Assembly (NCBI GenBank): GCA_045596485.1
Contig: JAZOCL010000026.1
Location: forward strand, 1-22,139
Direction of reading: 5' to 3'
Source: SIG440 sp045596485
Lineage (GTDB): Bacteria > Bacillota > Clostridia > Monoglobales > Monoglobaceae
DNA: 22,139 bases
Part shown: piece by piece, positions 14,712 through 21,073 of the stretch
How positions within the stretch are numbered: the first letter of the stretch is position 1
Layout: every line of letters starts with the position of its first letter
Notes under the pieces: model-generated
Told to the model about the DNA's origin: nothing
Seen by the model: only the letters and a program-made list of their open reading frames with translations
The model's database searches: none
Position numbers and translations under genes: made by a program

Positions 14712-14740
14712 TGGCCTTGCCAAAAACACGCATCTTGACA

Positions 14741-14769
14741 AGTATACCACAAAAAAATAAATTTTGCAA
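14741..14769 (-). promoter_or_regulatory. Extended -10 promoter of gap
   Basis: On the minus strand: -35 TTGCAA (14769-14764), a 17-base spacer and -10 TATACT (14746-14741), with TGG just before the -10. The predicted start is near 14734. It lies back to back with the rdgB promoter, with 9 bases between the two -35 hexamers. Confidence 0.68.
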
Positions 14770-14778
14770 CTATCAATA

Positions 14779-14807
14779 TTTACAACAAGCAAAAAATATG
14801 GTATAAA
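14779..14807 (+). promoter_or_regulatory. Extended -10 promoter of rdgB
   Basis: -35 TTTACA (14779-14784), a 17-base spacer and -10 TATAAA (14802-14807), with TGG before the -10. The predicted start is near 14814, about 35 bases before rdgB. Confidence 0.8.
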
Positions 14808-14848
14808 TATTATATACAATTTTACGAAAAAGAAAGCGGAGAATATAT

Positions 14849-15427
14849 ATGAAGCTGGTTCTTGCAAGTCAGAATCGCCACAAGGCAGAGGAAATGCAGG
14901 CTATTTTGGGCAAAAAGATAACTCTTATGACCCTTGATGAGGTGGACTGCTTAAATCTTGAAATTATTGAAGACGGAGATACCTTCGAGGCCAATGCCGT
15001 GAAAAAGGCTGTTACGGTGATGAAAGCAACAGGTCTTCCCTGCATTGCTGATGACAGCGGTTTGTGCGTGGACGCTCTCGGCGGTGCGCCCGGCATTTAT
15101 ACTGCACGCTTTGCAGGCGAGGGAGCAACCGATGACCAAAATATTTCGAAGCTTCTAACCGCTCTTGAGGGTGTTGAAATGTCAAAACGGACAGCACGGT
15201 TTGTTTGTGTTATTGCTCTGGCGTACCCCGACAGAGACCCTGTGACCTTTCGTGGCGAGTGTGAGGGAAAAATCCTTGCCGAAAAACGGGGAGAAAACGG
15301 CTTTGGCTATGACCCTGTTTTTTATGTTGAGCAGTTTGGCAAGGCAATGGCTGAGCTACCTGCTGCTGTGAAAAATTCAATCAGCCACAGAAGCTGTGCT
15401 TTGAACAAATTAAAGATTGAGGAATAA
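14849..15427 (+). CDS. rdgB: Non-canonical purine NTP pyrophosphatase (XTP/dITP)
   Basis: This is a 192-residue HAM1/RdgB-family enzyme of standard length. Conserved stretches are LVLASQNRHKAEEMQAIL at the N-terminus, FEANAVKKA, DDSGLCVDALGGAPGIYTARFAG near 67-89, NGFGYDPVFY near 150 and the SHRSCALNKL end. Known role: hydrolyses dITP, XTP and ITP to the monophosphate plus pyrophosphate, keeping deaminated purines out of DNA and RNA. The ATG at 14849 has GCGGAG 7 bases upstream and its own extended -10 promoter. It starts a three-gene unit with the TtcA-like gene, 6 bases after its stop. Confidence 0.95.
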   Translation: MKLVLASQNRHKAEEMQAILGKKITLMTLDEVDCLNLEIIEDGDTFEANAVKKAVTVMKATGLPCIADDSGLCVDALGGAPGIYTARFAGEGATDDQNISKLLTALEGVEMSKRTARFVCVIALAYPDRDPVTFRGECEGKILAEKRGENGFGYDPVFYVEQFGKAMAELPAAVKNSISHRSCALNKLKIEE

Positions 15428-15433
15428 GAATTT

Positions 15434-16144
15434 ATGCGAAAAATTTTGAGCGGAATGCGGCGTGCTATTCAGGACTACAATATGATAGAAGCAGGCGACA
15501 AAATTGCTGTTGGCGTTTCGGGCGGAAAGGACAGTCTGACCCTTTTGAGTGCTCTTGCGGCTTACAGACGTTTTTCAGAGGTACCCTTTGAGGTTATGGG
15601 AATAACGCTGAATATGGGCTTTGAGGGTGTTGATTATTCGCCTATAAAGGAGCTGTGCGATAAAATCGGTGTTGAGTATGTGGTGAAGGATACGGATATT
15701 GCCGAAATTCTCTTTGACATTCGAAAGGAGAAGAATCCCTGCTCACTGTGTGCAAAAATGCGCCGTGGCGGCGTTAATGACCTTGCAAAGGCTCACGGCT
15801 GCAACAAGGTTGCTCTCGGTCACCACAACGAAGATGTAATTGAAACATTTTTTCTGTCGCTTTTCTATGAGGGAAGGCTCAACTGTTTTTCGCCTGTTAC
15901 ATATCTGTCAAGAATTGATATGAAGGTCATCAGACCTCTTATTTATGTGGCAGAAGGCGACATAAAGGGCTTTGCAAAAAGAGAAAATATTCCTGTTGTT
16001 CACAATCCCTGCCCTATGGACGGCGCTTCAAAACGGCAGGAGATGAAGGATTTTATAAACGAAAGAAACGAAAAGGATTACCATTTCAAAACCCGAATGA
16101 TGACAGCAATCAAGTCGGGTCTCACGGACTGGAAAATCTGTTAA
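15434..16144 (+). CDS. TtcA-like tRNA thiolation protein (PP-loop ATPase)
   Basis: This is a 236-residue PP-loop protein with the ATP pyrophosphatase signature SGGKDS at 29-34. The cysteines C104 and C107 (CSLCAKMRRG) and C194 (NPCPMDG) fit the three [4Fe-4S] ligands of TtcA, and ALGHHNEDVIETF at about 128-140 matches the conserved ALGHHxDD region. TtcA makes 2-thiocytidine at tRNA position 32. Many Gram-positive genomes carry shorter TtcA/TtuA-family relatives whose target is not always C32, so I give the family and not the exact product. MRRAIQDYNMI at the N-terminus is also TtcA-like. It starts 6 bases after rdgB and is followed 20 bases later by the permease. The start relies on a GAGG site in the rdgB end. 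Confidence 0.85.
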   Translation: MRKILSGMRRAIQDYNMIEAGDKIAVGVSGGKDSLTLLSALAAYRRFSEVPFEVMGITLNMGFEGVDYSPIKELCDKIGVEYVVKDTDIAEILFDIRKEKNPCSLCAKMRRGGVNDLAKAHGCNKVALGHHNEDVIETFFLSLFYEGRLNCFSPVTYLSRIDMKVIRPLIYVAEGDIKGFAKRENIPVVHNPCPMDGASKRQEMKDFINERNEKDYHFKTRMMTAIKSGLTDWKIC

Positions 16145-16164
16145 AATTTCGGGAGGTATGAAAT

Positions 16165-16917
16165 ATGCTGTTTTCATTGGCAAAAAACGATTTCAAGGCT
16201 AAATATGCGGGCTCAGCCCTTGGCGTTGTGTGGGGCTTTGTGACGCCTATTATAACAATATTGATTTATTGGTTTGTTTTTCAGGTGGCTTTTCAGAACG
16301 GACCTATAAACGGTGTTCCCTATGTTTTGTGGCTTGTTTCGGGAATTGTTCCCTGGTTTTTCATTTCTGAAGCCTGGGGCGGTGCAACGGGGGTTTTGAT
16401 TGATTATTCCTACCTTGTGAAAAAGGTGGTTTTTGAGGTTGAACTTCTTCCTGCGGTGAGAGTAACATCAGCGTTTTTTGTGCATTTGTTTTTTGTGGTG
16501 CTGACATTTGTTGTGAACTTTTTGTGCGGATACCCGCCTGAGCTTTTGGATTTACAGGTTATCTATTATATGCTGGCATCTTATATCCTGTCTCTTGCTC
16601 TGGGACGAATCACCGCAACCCTCACAGCCTTTGTTCGTGACACAAACAACATTGTCGGAGTTCTGGTTCAGTTTGGATTTTGGATAACTCCCCTTTTTTG
16701 GGATATTAATTCGGTTCCAAAGAGCCTTCACATTATCTTTCAGCTTAACCCGATTTATTATGTGACCGAGGGCTACCGTGATACCTTTGTTTACGGAATC
16801 GGTTTTTGGGAAAAGCCCTGGCTCACCTTTTATTTCTGGGCGGTTGCCATTGCTCTTGTGCTTTTGGGAAACCTGCTTTTAAAAAAGCTGAGACCTCATC
16901 TTGCAGATTTGATATAA
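16165..16917 (+). CDS. ABC-2 type permease, polysaccharide/teichoic-acid export (Wzm/TagG-like)
   Basis: This is a 250-residue integral membrane protein with about six transmembrane segments (near 18-41, 52-74, 100-123, 133-156, 163-184 and 217-240). The N-terminus MLFSLAKNDFKAKYAGSALGVVWGFVTPI matches the 'D-x-K-x-RY-x-S-x-LG-x-x-W-x-x-x-x-P' opening of the Wzm/TagG/RfbA permeases. The C-terminal LNPIYYVTEGYRD is also typical. Known role: with an ATPase (Wzt/TagH) it moves lipid-linked polysaccharide or teichoic acid to the outer leaflet. No ATPase gene is next to it, although one usually follows directly. A GGGAGG site lies 8 bases before the ATG. An out-of-frame ATG at 16158 gives only a short peptide and is rejected. 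Confidence 0.88.
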   Translation: MLFSLAKNDFKAKYAGSALGVVWGFVTPIITILIYWFVFQVAFQNGPINGVPYVLWLVSGIVPWFFISEAWGGATGVLIDYSYLVKKVVFEVELLPAVRVTSAFFVHLFFVVLTFVVNFLCGYPPELLDLQVIYYMLASYILSLALGRITATLTAFVRDTNNIVGVLVQFGFWITPLFWDINSVPKSLHIIFQLNPIYYVTEGYRDTFVYGIGFWEKPWLTFYFWAVAIALVLLGNLLLKKLRPHLADLI

Positions 16918-16930
16918 AATGAATGATTAG

Positions 16931-16959
16931 TTTCGGCGGAGGAATTTTCTCCGCCGAAA
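16931..16959 (+). terminator. Strong stem-loop after the permease gene
   Basis: TTTCGGCGGAG (16931-16941) pairs perfectly with CTCCGCCGAAA (16949-16959) around a 7-base loop. There is no U-tract on either strand (AATGTC follows), so it is a weak intrinsic terminator at best, and could act as a 3' stability or processing element. The tRNA promoter begins 7 bases later. Confidence 0.55.
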
Positions 16960-16965
16960 AATGTC

Positions 16966-16994
16966 TTGACAAAACACCATTAAATGTGTATAAT
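16966..16994 (+). promoter_or_regulatory. Consensus promoter of tRNA-Pro
   Basis: A perfect sigma-A promoter: -35 TTGACA (16966-16971), a 17-base spacer and -10 TATAAT (16989-16994). The start near 17001 leaves about 19 bases of 5' leader before the mature tRNA. Confidence 0.93.
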
Positions 16995-17019
16995 GTACAA
17001 GTTGGCAAGTTGAAGATTT

Positions 17020-17096
17020 CGAGGCGTAGCTCAGTTTGGTAGAGTGCTTGGTTTGGGACCAAGATGCCGCAGGTTCAAGTCCTGTCGCCTCGACCA
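17020..17096 (+). tRNA. tRNA-Pro (anticodon TGG)
   Basis: The cloverleaf is complete. The acceptor stem is CGAGGCG with CGCCTCG (17086-17092). The D-arm has TAGCTCAGTTTGGTAGAG. The anticodon stem CTTGG/CCAAG encloses loop TTTGGGA with anticodon TGG at 17054-17056. The T-arm is AGGTTCAAGTCCT, with the loop TTCAAGT. The discriminator is A (17093) and the CCA end is encoded (17094-17096). It reads CCA codons, and other CCN by wobble. Confidence 0.97.
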
Positions 17097-17098
17097 CC

Positions 17099-17126
17099 AA
17101 AAGAGAACGCAATTGCGTTCTCTTTT
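17099..17126 (+). terminator. Hairpin after tRNA-Pro (leaky terminator or processing site)
   Basis: AAAAGAGAACGC (17099-17110) pairs perfectly with GCGTTCTCTTTT (17115-17126) around AATT. The T-run is TCTTTTGTGTTTG, so termination may be incomplete. A 14-bp palindrome TTTGTATATACAAA (17130-17143) follows at once. Confidence 0.75.
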
Positions 17127-17162
17127 GTGTTTGTATATACAAAACCCAGCAAGGGAAAAATT

Positions 17163-17927
17163 ATGAAGACTTTAGAAAAGCCTACTAATACCGAAAGGAT
17201 GTCACCCGTCAGACGGATGTATTTTGTCAAGCTCTGGGCACGTGTGACTTTGTTTGCCGTCTGCATTTTTTTGTATGCGGTCAAAAGACCCTTGTTTGAT
17301 GTGATAAAGGGTATGAACTTTTTTTCGGGCTTTTCGGTGCTGCATATTTTGTGGCTTCTGTGGGTTTTGGATATGCTGATGCAGCTGATTCCCGTGAGGG
17401 CGCATATATCCCTTGGGTCGCACAAAATTTTTAAAAATCGGTTCAGACCCCTGAAGGGAAAAATCAACAGACAAAAGCTCAGGGAGTACGTTGTGGGAAC
17501 CACAAAGGCTGCTTACAAGGTGATGATTTTGTGGGTGCTGTTGATTTTGTTAATCGGGGCTTTGCACAAAACAGGTCTGATTGACAGTTGCGCAGTTCTT
17601 CTGATTTCAGTTTGCTTTTTTGTATGCGATTTGATTTGTGTTCTCATTTGGTGTCCCTTCAGGCTGATTATGAAGAACCGTTGCTGCACAACCTGTCGGA
17701 TTTTCAATTGGGACCATTTGATGGTGTTCTCGCCGCTGGTTTTTGTGCCGGGTTTTTATACATATTCGCTGCTTGGACTTTCGACTGTAGTGTGGCTGCT
17801 TTGGGAACTGTGTGTTGTCCTTTATCCCGAAAGATTTTGGGAAAATTCAAATATGGCGCTGAGGTGTTCGGAATGTACCGACAAGCTTTGCACTCAGTAT
17901 TGCAGAAAATTGAGGAATGAAAAATAG
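17163..17927 (+). CDS. Polytopic membrane protein with cysteine clusters, unknown function
   Basis: I do not recognise a named family. The protein has 254 residues with about six hydrophobic segments (near 24-40, 54-76, 119-135, 142-164, 184-200 and 201-221). Two cysteine groups flank the last hydrophobic pair: C174/C175/C178 (CCTTC) and C235/C238/C243/C247 (CSEC then C-x3-C) near the C-terminus. These look like possible metal or Fe-S ligands, which is inference only. RIFNWDHLMVFSPL and YPERFWENSNMALRC look like conserved motifs. The ATG at 17163 has AAGGG about 7 bases upstream. A longer frame from 17064 would run through the tRNA and is rejected. No good promoter lies between the tRNA hairpin and this gene, so read-through from the tRNA promoter is possible. 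The GDPD gene follows 9 bases later. Confidence 0.82.
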   Translation: MKTLEKPTNTERMSPVRRMYFVKLWARVTLFAVCIFLYAVKRPLFDVIKGMNFFSGFSVLHILWLLWVLDMLMQLIPVRAHISLGSHKIFKNRFRPLKGKINRQKLREYVVGTTKAAYKVMILWVLLILLIGALHKTGLIDSCAVLLISVCFFVCDLICVLIWCPFRLIMKNRCCTTCRIFNWDHLMVFSPLVFVPGFYTYSLLGLSTVVWLLWELCVVLYPERFWENSNMALRCSECTDKLCTQYCRKLRNEK

Positions 17928-17936
17928 GAGGAGCTT

Positions 17937-18821
17937 ATGAAAAAATACAGCAAAAAGATAACGCTGACAGCAGCTTGTATGGCATTGGCGGCATTGATGA
18001 TAATTGGAATTTGCAGCTGCGAGAATGCAAGCTCTGCACCTAAAGAACCAAAATGGCACGACGACCACGTGGTGATTGCACACGCTCTGGGAACGGTGGA
18101 CGGAAGAAGCGAGACAAATTCTCTTGAGGCCCTGCAGGACAGCTATGAGCGAGGCTTCAAGGTTTTTGAAACTGACTTTTGCCTGACCTCTGACGGTTAT
18201 CTTGCCTTGAGACACGACTTTGAAGAAGATTCATATTTCACCTTTGAACAGGATATGGACGATACAAAGGTTATGAGCAAGGATGAATTTTTGTCAACAC
18301 CTATAAAGGGAATATACACTCCGATTCTTCTTGATGACCTGATTGCCTTTATGAATGAGCACAATGACGTTCATATTGTCACCGACAGTAAAAGCTCCGA
18401 CAAAGAAACAGTGGTTGAGCAGTTCAAAAAGCTGAAGGAAATTGTGGAGGCAACAGGGAATCCCACGCTTTATGACCGTATTATTGTTCAGCTTTATAGC
18501 TATGATATGCTGGAATATGTTGAAAGCGTTCACCAGTTCAAGAACTATATTCTGACTCTTTATCAAATGGAAGACATGAGCTACGGCAAAGTAGGAAGAT
18601 TTTGCAAGGCAAAGGGTATTGATGTTGTTACAATGCCTCAGGAAAGCTGCAGTCTGAAAACCAGCGAAAAGCTTCACGAATACGGGTTGAAGGTTTATAC
18701 CCACACGGTAAACAGAATAAAAACAGTTGATTCGCTCAATGCCTACCACGGCATTGACGGGTTTTATACCGACTACATATCACCAAATGACCTTAAAAAA
18801 TACGGCTTTGAAAGAAAATGA
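17937..18821 (+). CDS. GDPD-family phosphodiesterase, probable lipoprotein
   Basis: This is a 294-residue protein. The N-terminus (about 1-28) has a lysine-rich start, a hydrophobic core and ICSC at 25-28, a plausible though unusual lipobox with C28 as the lipidated residue. The mature part has the TIM-barrel phosphodiesterase pattern: H49 in AHALG, E59-T-N61, E78-T-D80 in FETDFCLTSDG and H93-D94 in LRHD. Classic glycerophosphodiester phosphodiesterases have HRG; here the Arg is replaced and the motif is HALG, which puts it in a divergent clade whose substrate is uncertain. Acidic metal ligands are kept. Known family role: hydrolysis of glycerophosphodiesters to glycerol 3-phosphate and an alcohol. 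It follows the Cys-rich membrane protein by 9 bases, with AGGAGG overlapping that gene's stop. Confidence 0.85.
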   Translation: MKKYSKKITLTAACMALAALMIIGICSCENASSAPKEPKWHDDHVVIAHALGTVDGRSETNSLEALQDSYERGFKVFETDFCLTSDGYLALRHDFEEDSYFTFEQDMDDTKVMSKDEFLSTPIKGIYTPILLDDLIAFMNEHNDVHIVTDSKSSDKETVVEQFKKLKEIVEATGNPTLYDRIIVQLYSYDMLEYVESVHQFKNYILTLYQMEDMSYGKVGRFCKAKGIDVVTMPQESCSLKTSEKLHEYGLKVYTHTVNRIKTVDSLNAYHGIDGFYTDYISPNDLKKYGFERK

Positions 18822-18828
18822 AAATGTC

Positions 18829-18861
18829 CCTGTAATACATCGTTGCAGGAAGTTTGTTTTT
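18829..18861 (+). terminator. Intrinsic terminator after the GDPD gene
   Basis: CCTGTAA (18829-18835) pairs with TTGCAGG (18843-18849), including one G-U pair, and a T-rich tail TTTGTTTTT follows (18853-18861). It ends the 17163-18821 unit. Confidence 0.7.
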
Positions 18862-18903
18862 AGACATTAAAATACAACATATCTAGGCTAAAAATTATAA
18901 GTG

Positions 18904-18923
18904 GGAACGTTTGAAACCATTCC
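18904..18923. promoter_or_regulatory. Imperfect inverted repeat upstream of the cysK-like promoter
   Basis: GGAACGTTTGAAACCATTCC is a near-palindrome (GGAA/TTCC and GTTT/AAAC) that ends 19 bases before the -35. It might be an operator. No known regulator is recognised, and the region from 18862 to 18942 is otherwise featureless and A+T-rich. Confidence 0.3.
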
Positions 18924-18942
18924 TTTTTATGTATATTTTTTA

Positions 18943-18971
18943 TTGACAAGCTTTTAATATAGGTATATAAT
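18943..18971 (+). promoter_or_regulatory. Consensus promoter of the cysK-like/guaA unit
   Basis: A perfect sigma-A promoter: TTGACA (18943-18948), a 17-base spacer and TATAAT (18966-18971). The start near 18978 gives a leader of about 43 bases, too short for a T-box or SAM riboswitch. Confidence 0.92.
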
Positions 18972-19020
18972 TAAAAAATATAATCGTGTTTTTATCGAAG
19001 ACAAATCGGAGAAGATAGAT

Positions 19021-19947
19021 ATGATATGCAATAATATTTTGGAAGCACTCGGAGACACTCCGATTATCCGACTCAATCATCTTGGCGATTCTGATTCTGC
19101 GCAGATTCTGGTGAAGTTTGAAGGTCTCAATGTGGGCGGTTCAATCAAGACCAGAACAGCCTACAATATGATTTGTGATGCTGAAGCAAGGGGCATAATC
19201 AACAAGAATACAATCATTGTTGAACCTACCAGCGGCAATCAGGGAATCGGACTTGCTCTTGTGGGCGCAGTAAGAGGCTATAAAACAAAAATAATTATGC
19301 CCGACTCGGTCAGCGAGGAACGCCGCAAGCTTGTGGAGCATTACGGCGCCGAGGTTATCCTCATTCACGATGCGGGCAACATTGGCGAGTGCATTGAAAA
19401 ATGTCTGGAGACGGCCCTTTTGATGCAGAAAGAGGACGAAAATGTTTTTGTACCTCAGCAGTTTGAAAATCCTGCAAACGTTCAGATTCAAAGAGAACGC
19501 ACGGGAGTGGAGATTTTGCGGCAGGTTGACGGACCCATTCACGGATTCTGCTCGGGAATTGGTACAGGTGGCACAATTACCGGCATTGGCGAAACCCTGA
19601 AGACTGAAAATCCCAATATTGAAATCTGGGCGGTCGAGCCTGAGCACGCAGCAATTCTTTCGGGCGGCTCAATCGGAACACATCTGCAGATGGGCATCGG
19701 TGATGGTGTCATTCCCAAAATCCTGAACCAGAATATCTATGATGATATTTGTGTTATAAAAGACGAAGAAGCAATCCGAACGGCCAAAGAACTGGCTTCG
19801 AAGGAGGGTATAATGTGCGGTATTTCAAGCGGCACCAACGTTGCGGCGGCAATCAAGCTCGCAAAGAAGCTGGGAAAGGGAAAGACCGTAGTTACAGTTT
19901 TGCCGGATACAGCGGAGAGATATTTTTCTACACCATTATTTGAATAA
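19021..19947 (+). CDS. Cysteine synthase family PLP enzyme with variant motifs
   Basis: This is a 308-residue fold-type II PLP enzyme of the O-acetylserine sulfhydrylase length. The PLP lysine is K43 in NVGGSIKTRTAYN, the substrate loop is TSGNQG (70-75), the phosphate-binding loop is GTGGT (181-185), and S269-S270-G271 contacts the PLP ring nitrogen. LPDTAERYFSTPLFE is the usual end. Two motifs differ from classic CysK: SIKTR in place of SVKDR, and TSGNQG in place of TSGNTG. It may make cysteine from O-acetylserine and sulfide, or be a relative with another beta-replacement reaction. It has its own perfect promoter and a GGAG site, and guaA follows 30 bases later. No serine acetyltransferase gene is nearby. 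Confidence 0.82.
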   Translation: MICNNILEALGDTPIIRLNHLGDSDSAQILVKFEGLNVGGSIKTRTAYNMICDAEARGIINKNTIIVEPTSGNQGIGLALVGAVRGYKTKIIMPDSVSEERRKLVEHYGAEVILIHDAGNIGECIEKCLETALLMQKEDENVFVPQQFENPANVQIQRERTGVEILRQVDGPIHGFCSGIGTGGTITGIGETLKTENPNIEIWAVEPEHAAILSGGSIGTHLQMGIGDGVIPKILNQNIYDDICVIKDEEAIRTAKELASKEGIMCGISSGTNVAAAIKLAKKLGKGKTVVTVLPDTAERYFSTPLFE

Positions 19948-19977
19948 ACAGAATACAAAACTTAGGAGGACGATATT

Positions 19978-20958
19978 ATGAACAGCAATGTAAGACCTGA
20001 TACCATGGAACGTATCACAACAAGAGAATTGGCAGACAAATTTATTGAAGAGCAAATCGCAGAGGTTAGGGCTCAGGTTGGAGACAAGAAGGTTCTTCTT
20101 GCACTTTCTGGAGGCGTTGACAGCTCGGTTGTTGCAGCACTTCTTGTAAAAGCAATTGGCAAGCAACTTGTTTGTGTTCACGTTAATCATGGACTTATGA
20201 GAAAAGGCGAGAGCGAGCAGGTTATTCAGGTTTTCCGTGATGAGCTTGATGCAAATCTCATCTACATTGATGCAACAGACAGATTTTTAGATTTGCTTAA
20301 AGGTGTTGCAGAACCTGAGAGAAAAAGAAAAATTATTGGCAACGAATTTATAGTTGTGTTCGACGAAGAAGCGAAGAAGCTTGACGATATTGACTTCCTT
20401 GCACAGGGAACAATTTATCCCGACATTCTTGAAAGTGACGGTGTTAAGGCTCATCACAATGTTGGTGGACTTCCTGAGGAAATGAAGTTTGAGCTTGTAG
20501 AACCCGTGAAGCTTCTTTATAAGGACGAGGTTCGTGTTGTGGGCAAGGCACTGGGTCTTCCTTCATCAATGGTTGACCGTCAGCCCTTCCCCGGCCCCGG
20601 TCTTGGTGTCAGATGTCTTGGCGCAATCACCCGTGACAGACTTCACGCATTGCGTGAAGCAGACGCAATTCTCCGCGAGGAATTTGACAATTGCGGTCTA
20701 GCAAAAACCGTTTGGCAGTATTTCATTGCAGTTCCCGATATGAAGAGTGTTGGTGTGAAGAATGACAAGAGATACGAAGGCTGGCCCGCAATCATCCGTG
20801 CGGTGAACACCACCGACGCAATGACTGCAACCATCGAGGAGATTCCCTATGACGTGCTCCACAAAATCACAGCCCGCATTACCTCAGAGGTTGAAGGCAT
20901 CAATCGTGTTCTCCTTGACCTTACACCGAAGCCAATAGGAACAATAGAGTGGGAATAA
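19978..20958 (+). CDS. guaA: GMP synthase, ATP pyrophosphatase subunit only
   Basis: This is a 326-residue protein that matches the C-terminal part of GuaA. The PP-loop is SGGVDSS at 44-50, then VHVNHGLMRKGE, the QGTIYPD segment near 142-148, and the dimerisation domain with DRQPFPGPGLGVRCLGAITRD and the end PIGTIEWE. The class I glutaminase domain (about 190 residues with Cys-His-Glu) that normally precedes it is absent; the gene starts with its own TAGGAGG site and the DNA before it is the cysK-like gene. Known role: amination of XMP to GMP with ATP. Ammonia must come from a separate GuaAa-type glutaminase encoded elsewhere or from free ammonium. Split GMP synthases are well known in archaea and occur in some bacteria. 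A strong terminator follows. Confidence 0.93.
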   Translation: MNSNVRPDTMERITTRELADKFIEEQIAEVRAQVGDKKVLLALSGGVDSSVVAALLVKAIGKQLVCVHVNHGLMRKGESEQVIQVFRDELDANLIYIDATDRFLDLLKGVAEPERKRKIIGNEFIVVFDEEAKKLDDIDFLAQGTIYPDILESDGVKAHHNVGGLPEEMKFELVEPVKLLYKDEVRVVGKALGLPSSMVDRQPFPGPGLGVRCLGAITRDRLHALREADAILREEFDNCGLAKTVWQYFIAVPDMKSVGVKNDKRYEGWPAIIRAVNTTDAMTATIEEIPYDVLHKITARITSEVEGINRVLLDLTPKPIGTIEWE

Positions 20959-20970
20959 TAAAATGCCATA

Positions 20971-21006
20971 AAAAGCGCTGCAACGAATGTTGCAGCGCTT
21001 TTTTTT
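20971..21006 (+). terminator. Strong intrinsic terminator after guaA
   Basis: AAAAGCGCTGCAAC (20971-20984) pairs perfectly with GTTGCAGCGCTTTT (20989-21002) around GAAT, followed by more T's to 21006. It is the clearest terminator in the window. Confidence 0.96.
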
Positions 21007-21026
21007 GAAATTCCTTTTTTTGAATA

Positions 21027-21055
21027 TTGAGTTTTGTTTATAAATATGATAAACT
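21027..21055 (+). promoter_or_regulatory. Candidate promoter of the GntP permease gene
   Basis: TTGAGT (21027-21032), a 17-base spacer and TAAACT (21050-21055). An alternative is TTGAAT (21020-21025) with TATGAT (21045-21050), spacer 19. Both overlap the inverted repeat at 21030-21073. Confidence 0.5.
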
Positions 21056-21073
21056 GAAAATGTAAACAAAACT
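21030..21073. promoter_or_regulatory. 11-bp perfect inverted repeat around the GntP promoter (operator?)
   Basis: AGTTTTGTTTA (21030-21040) and TAAACAAAACT (21063-21073) are perfect inverted copies, 22 bases apart, with the arm centres about three helical turns apart. A further TAAAC lies between them at 21050-21054. The arms flank the -10 and the expected transcription start. Confidence 0.55.

Noticed and set aside
14735..14763. Plus-strand TTGACA-17-TAAATT as a promoter for rdgB
   Set aside because: The -10 is poor, and the TTTACA-17-TATAAA with TGG at 14779-14807 is better and closer. The same DNA reads as the gap -10 region on the other strand.
17064..17162. Upstream extension of the Cys-rich membrane protein that runs through the tRNA
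   Set aside because: It would translate the tRNA-Pro 3' half and the hairpin. The ATG at 17163 with AAGGG fits better.
18972..19020. Possible T-box, SAM or other cysteine-related riboswitch before the cysK-like gene
   Set aside because: The leader is only about 43 bases and shows no T-box sequence, kink-turn or terminator.
19948..19977. Possible purine riboswitch before guaA
   Set aside because: Only 30 bases separate the two genes, too short for the aptamer, and no conserved purine-aptamer core is seen.
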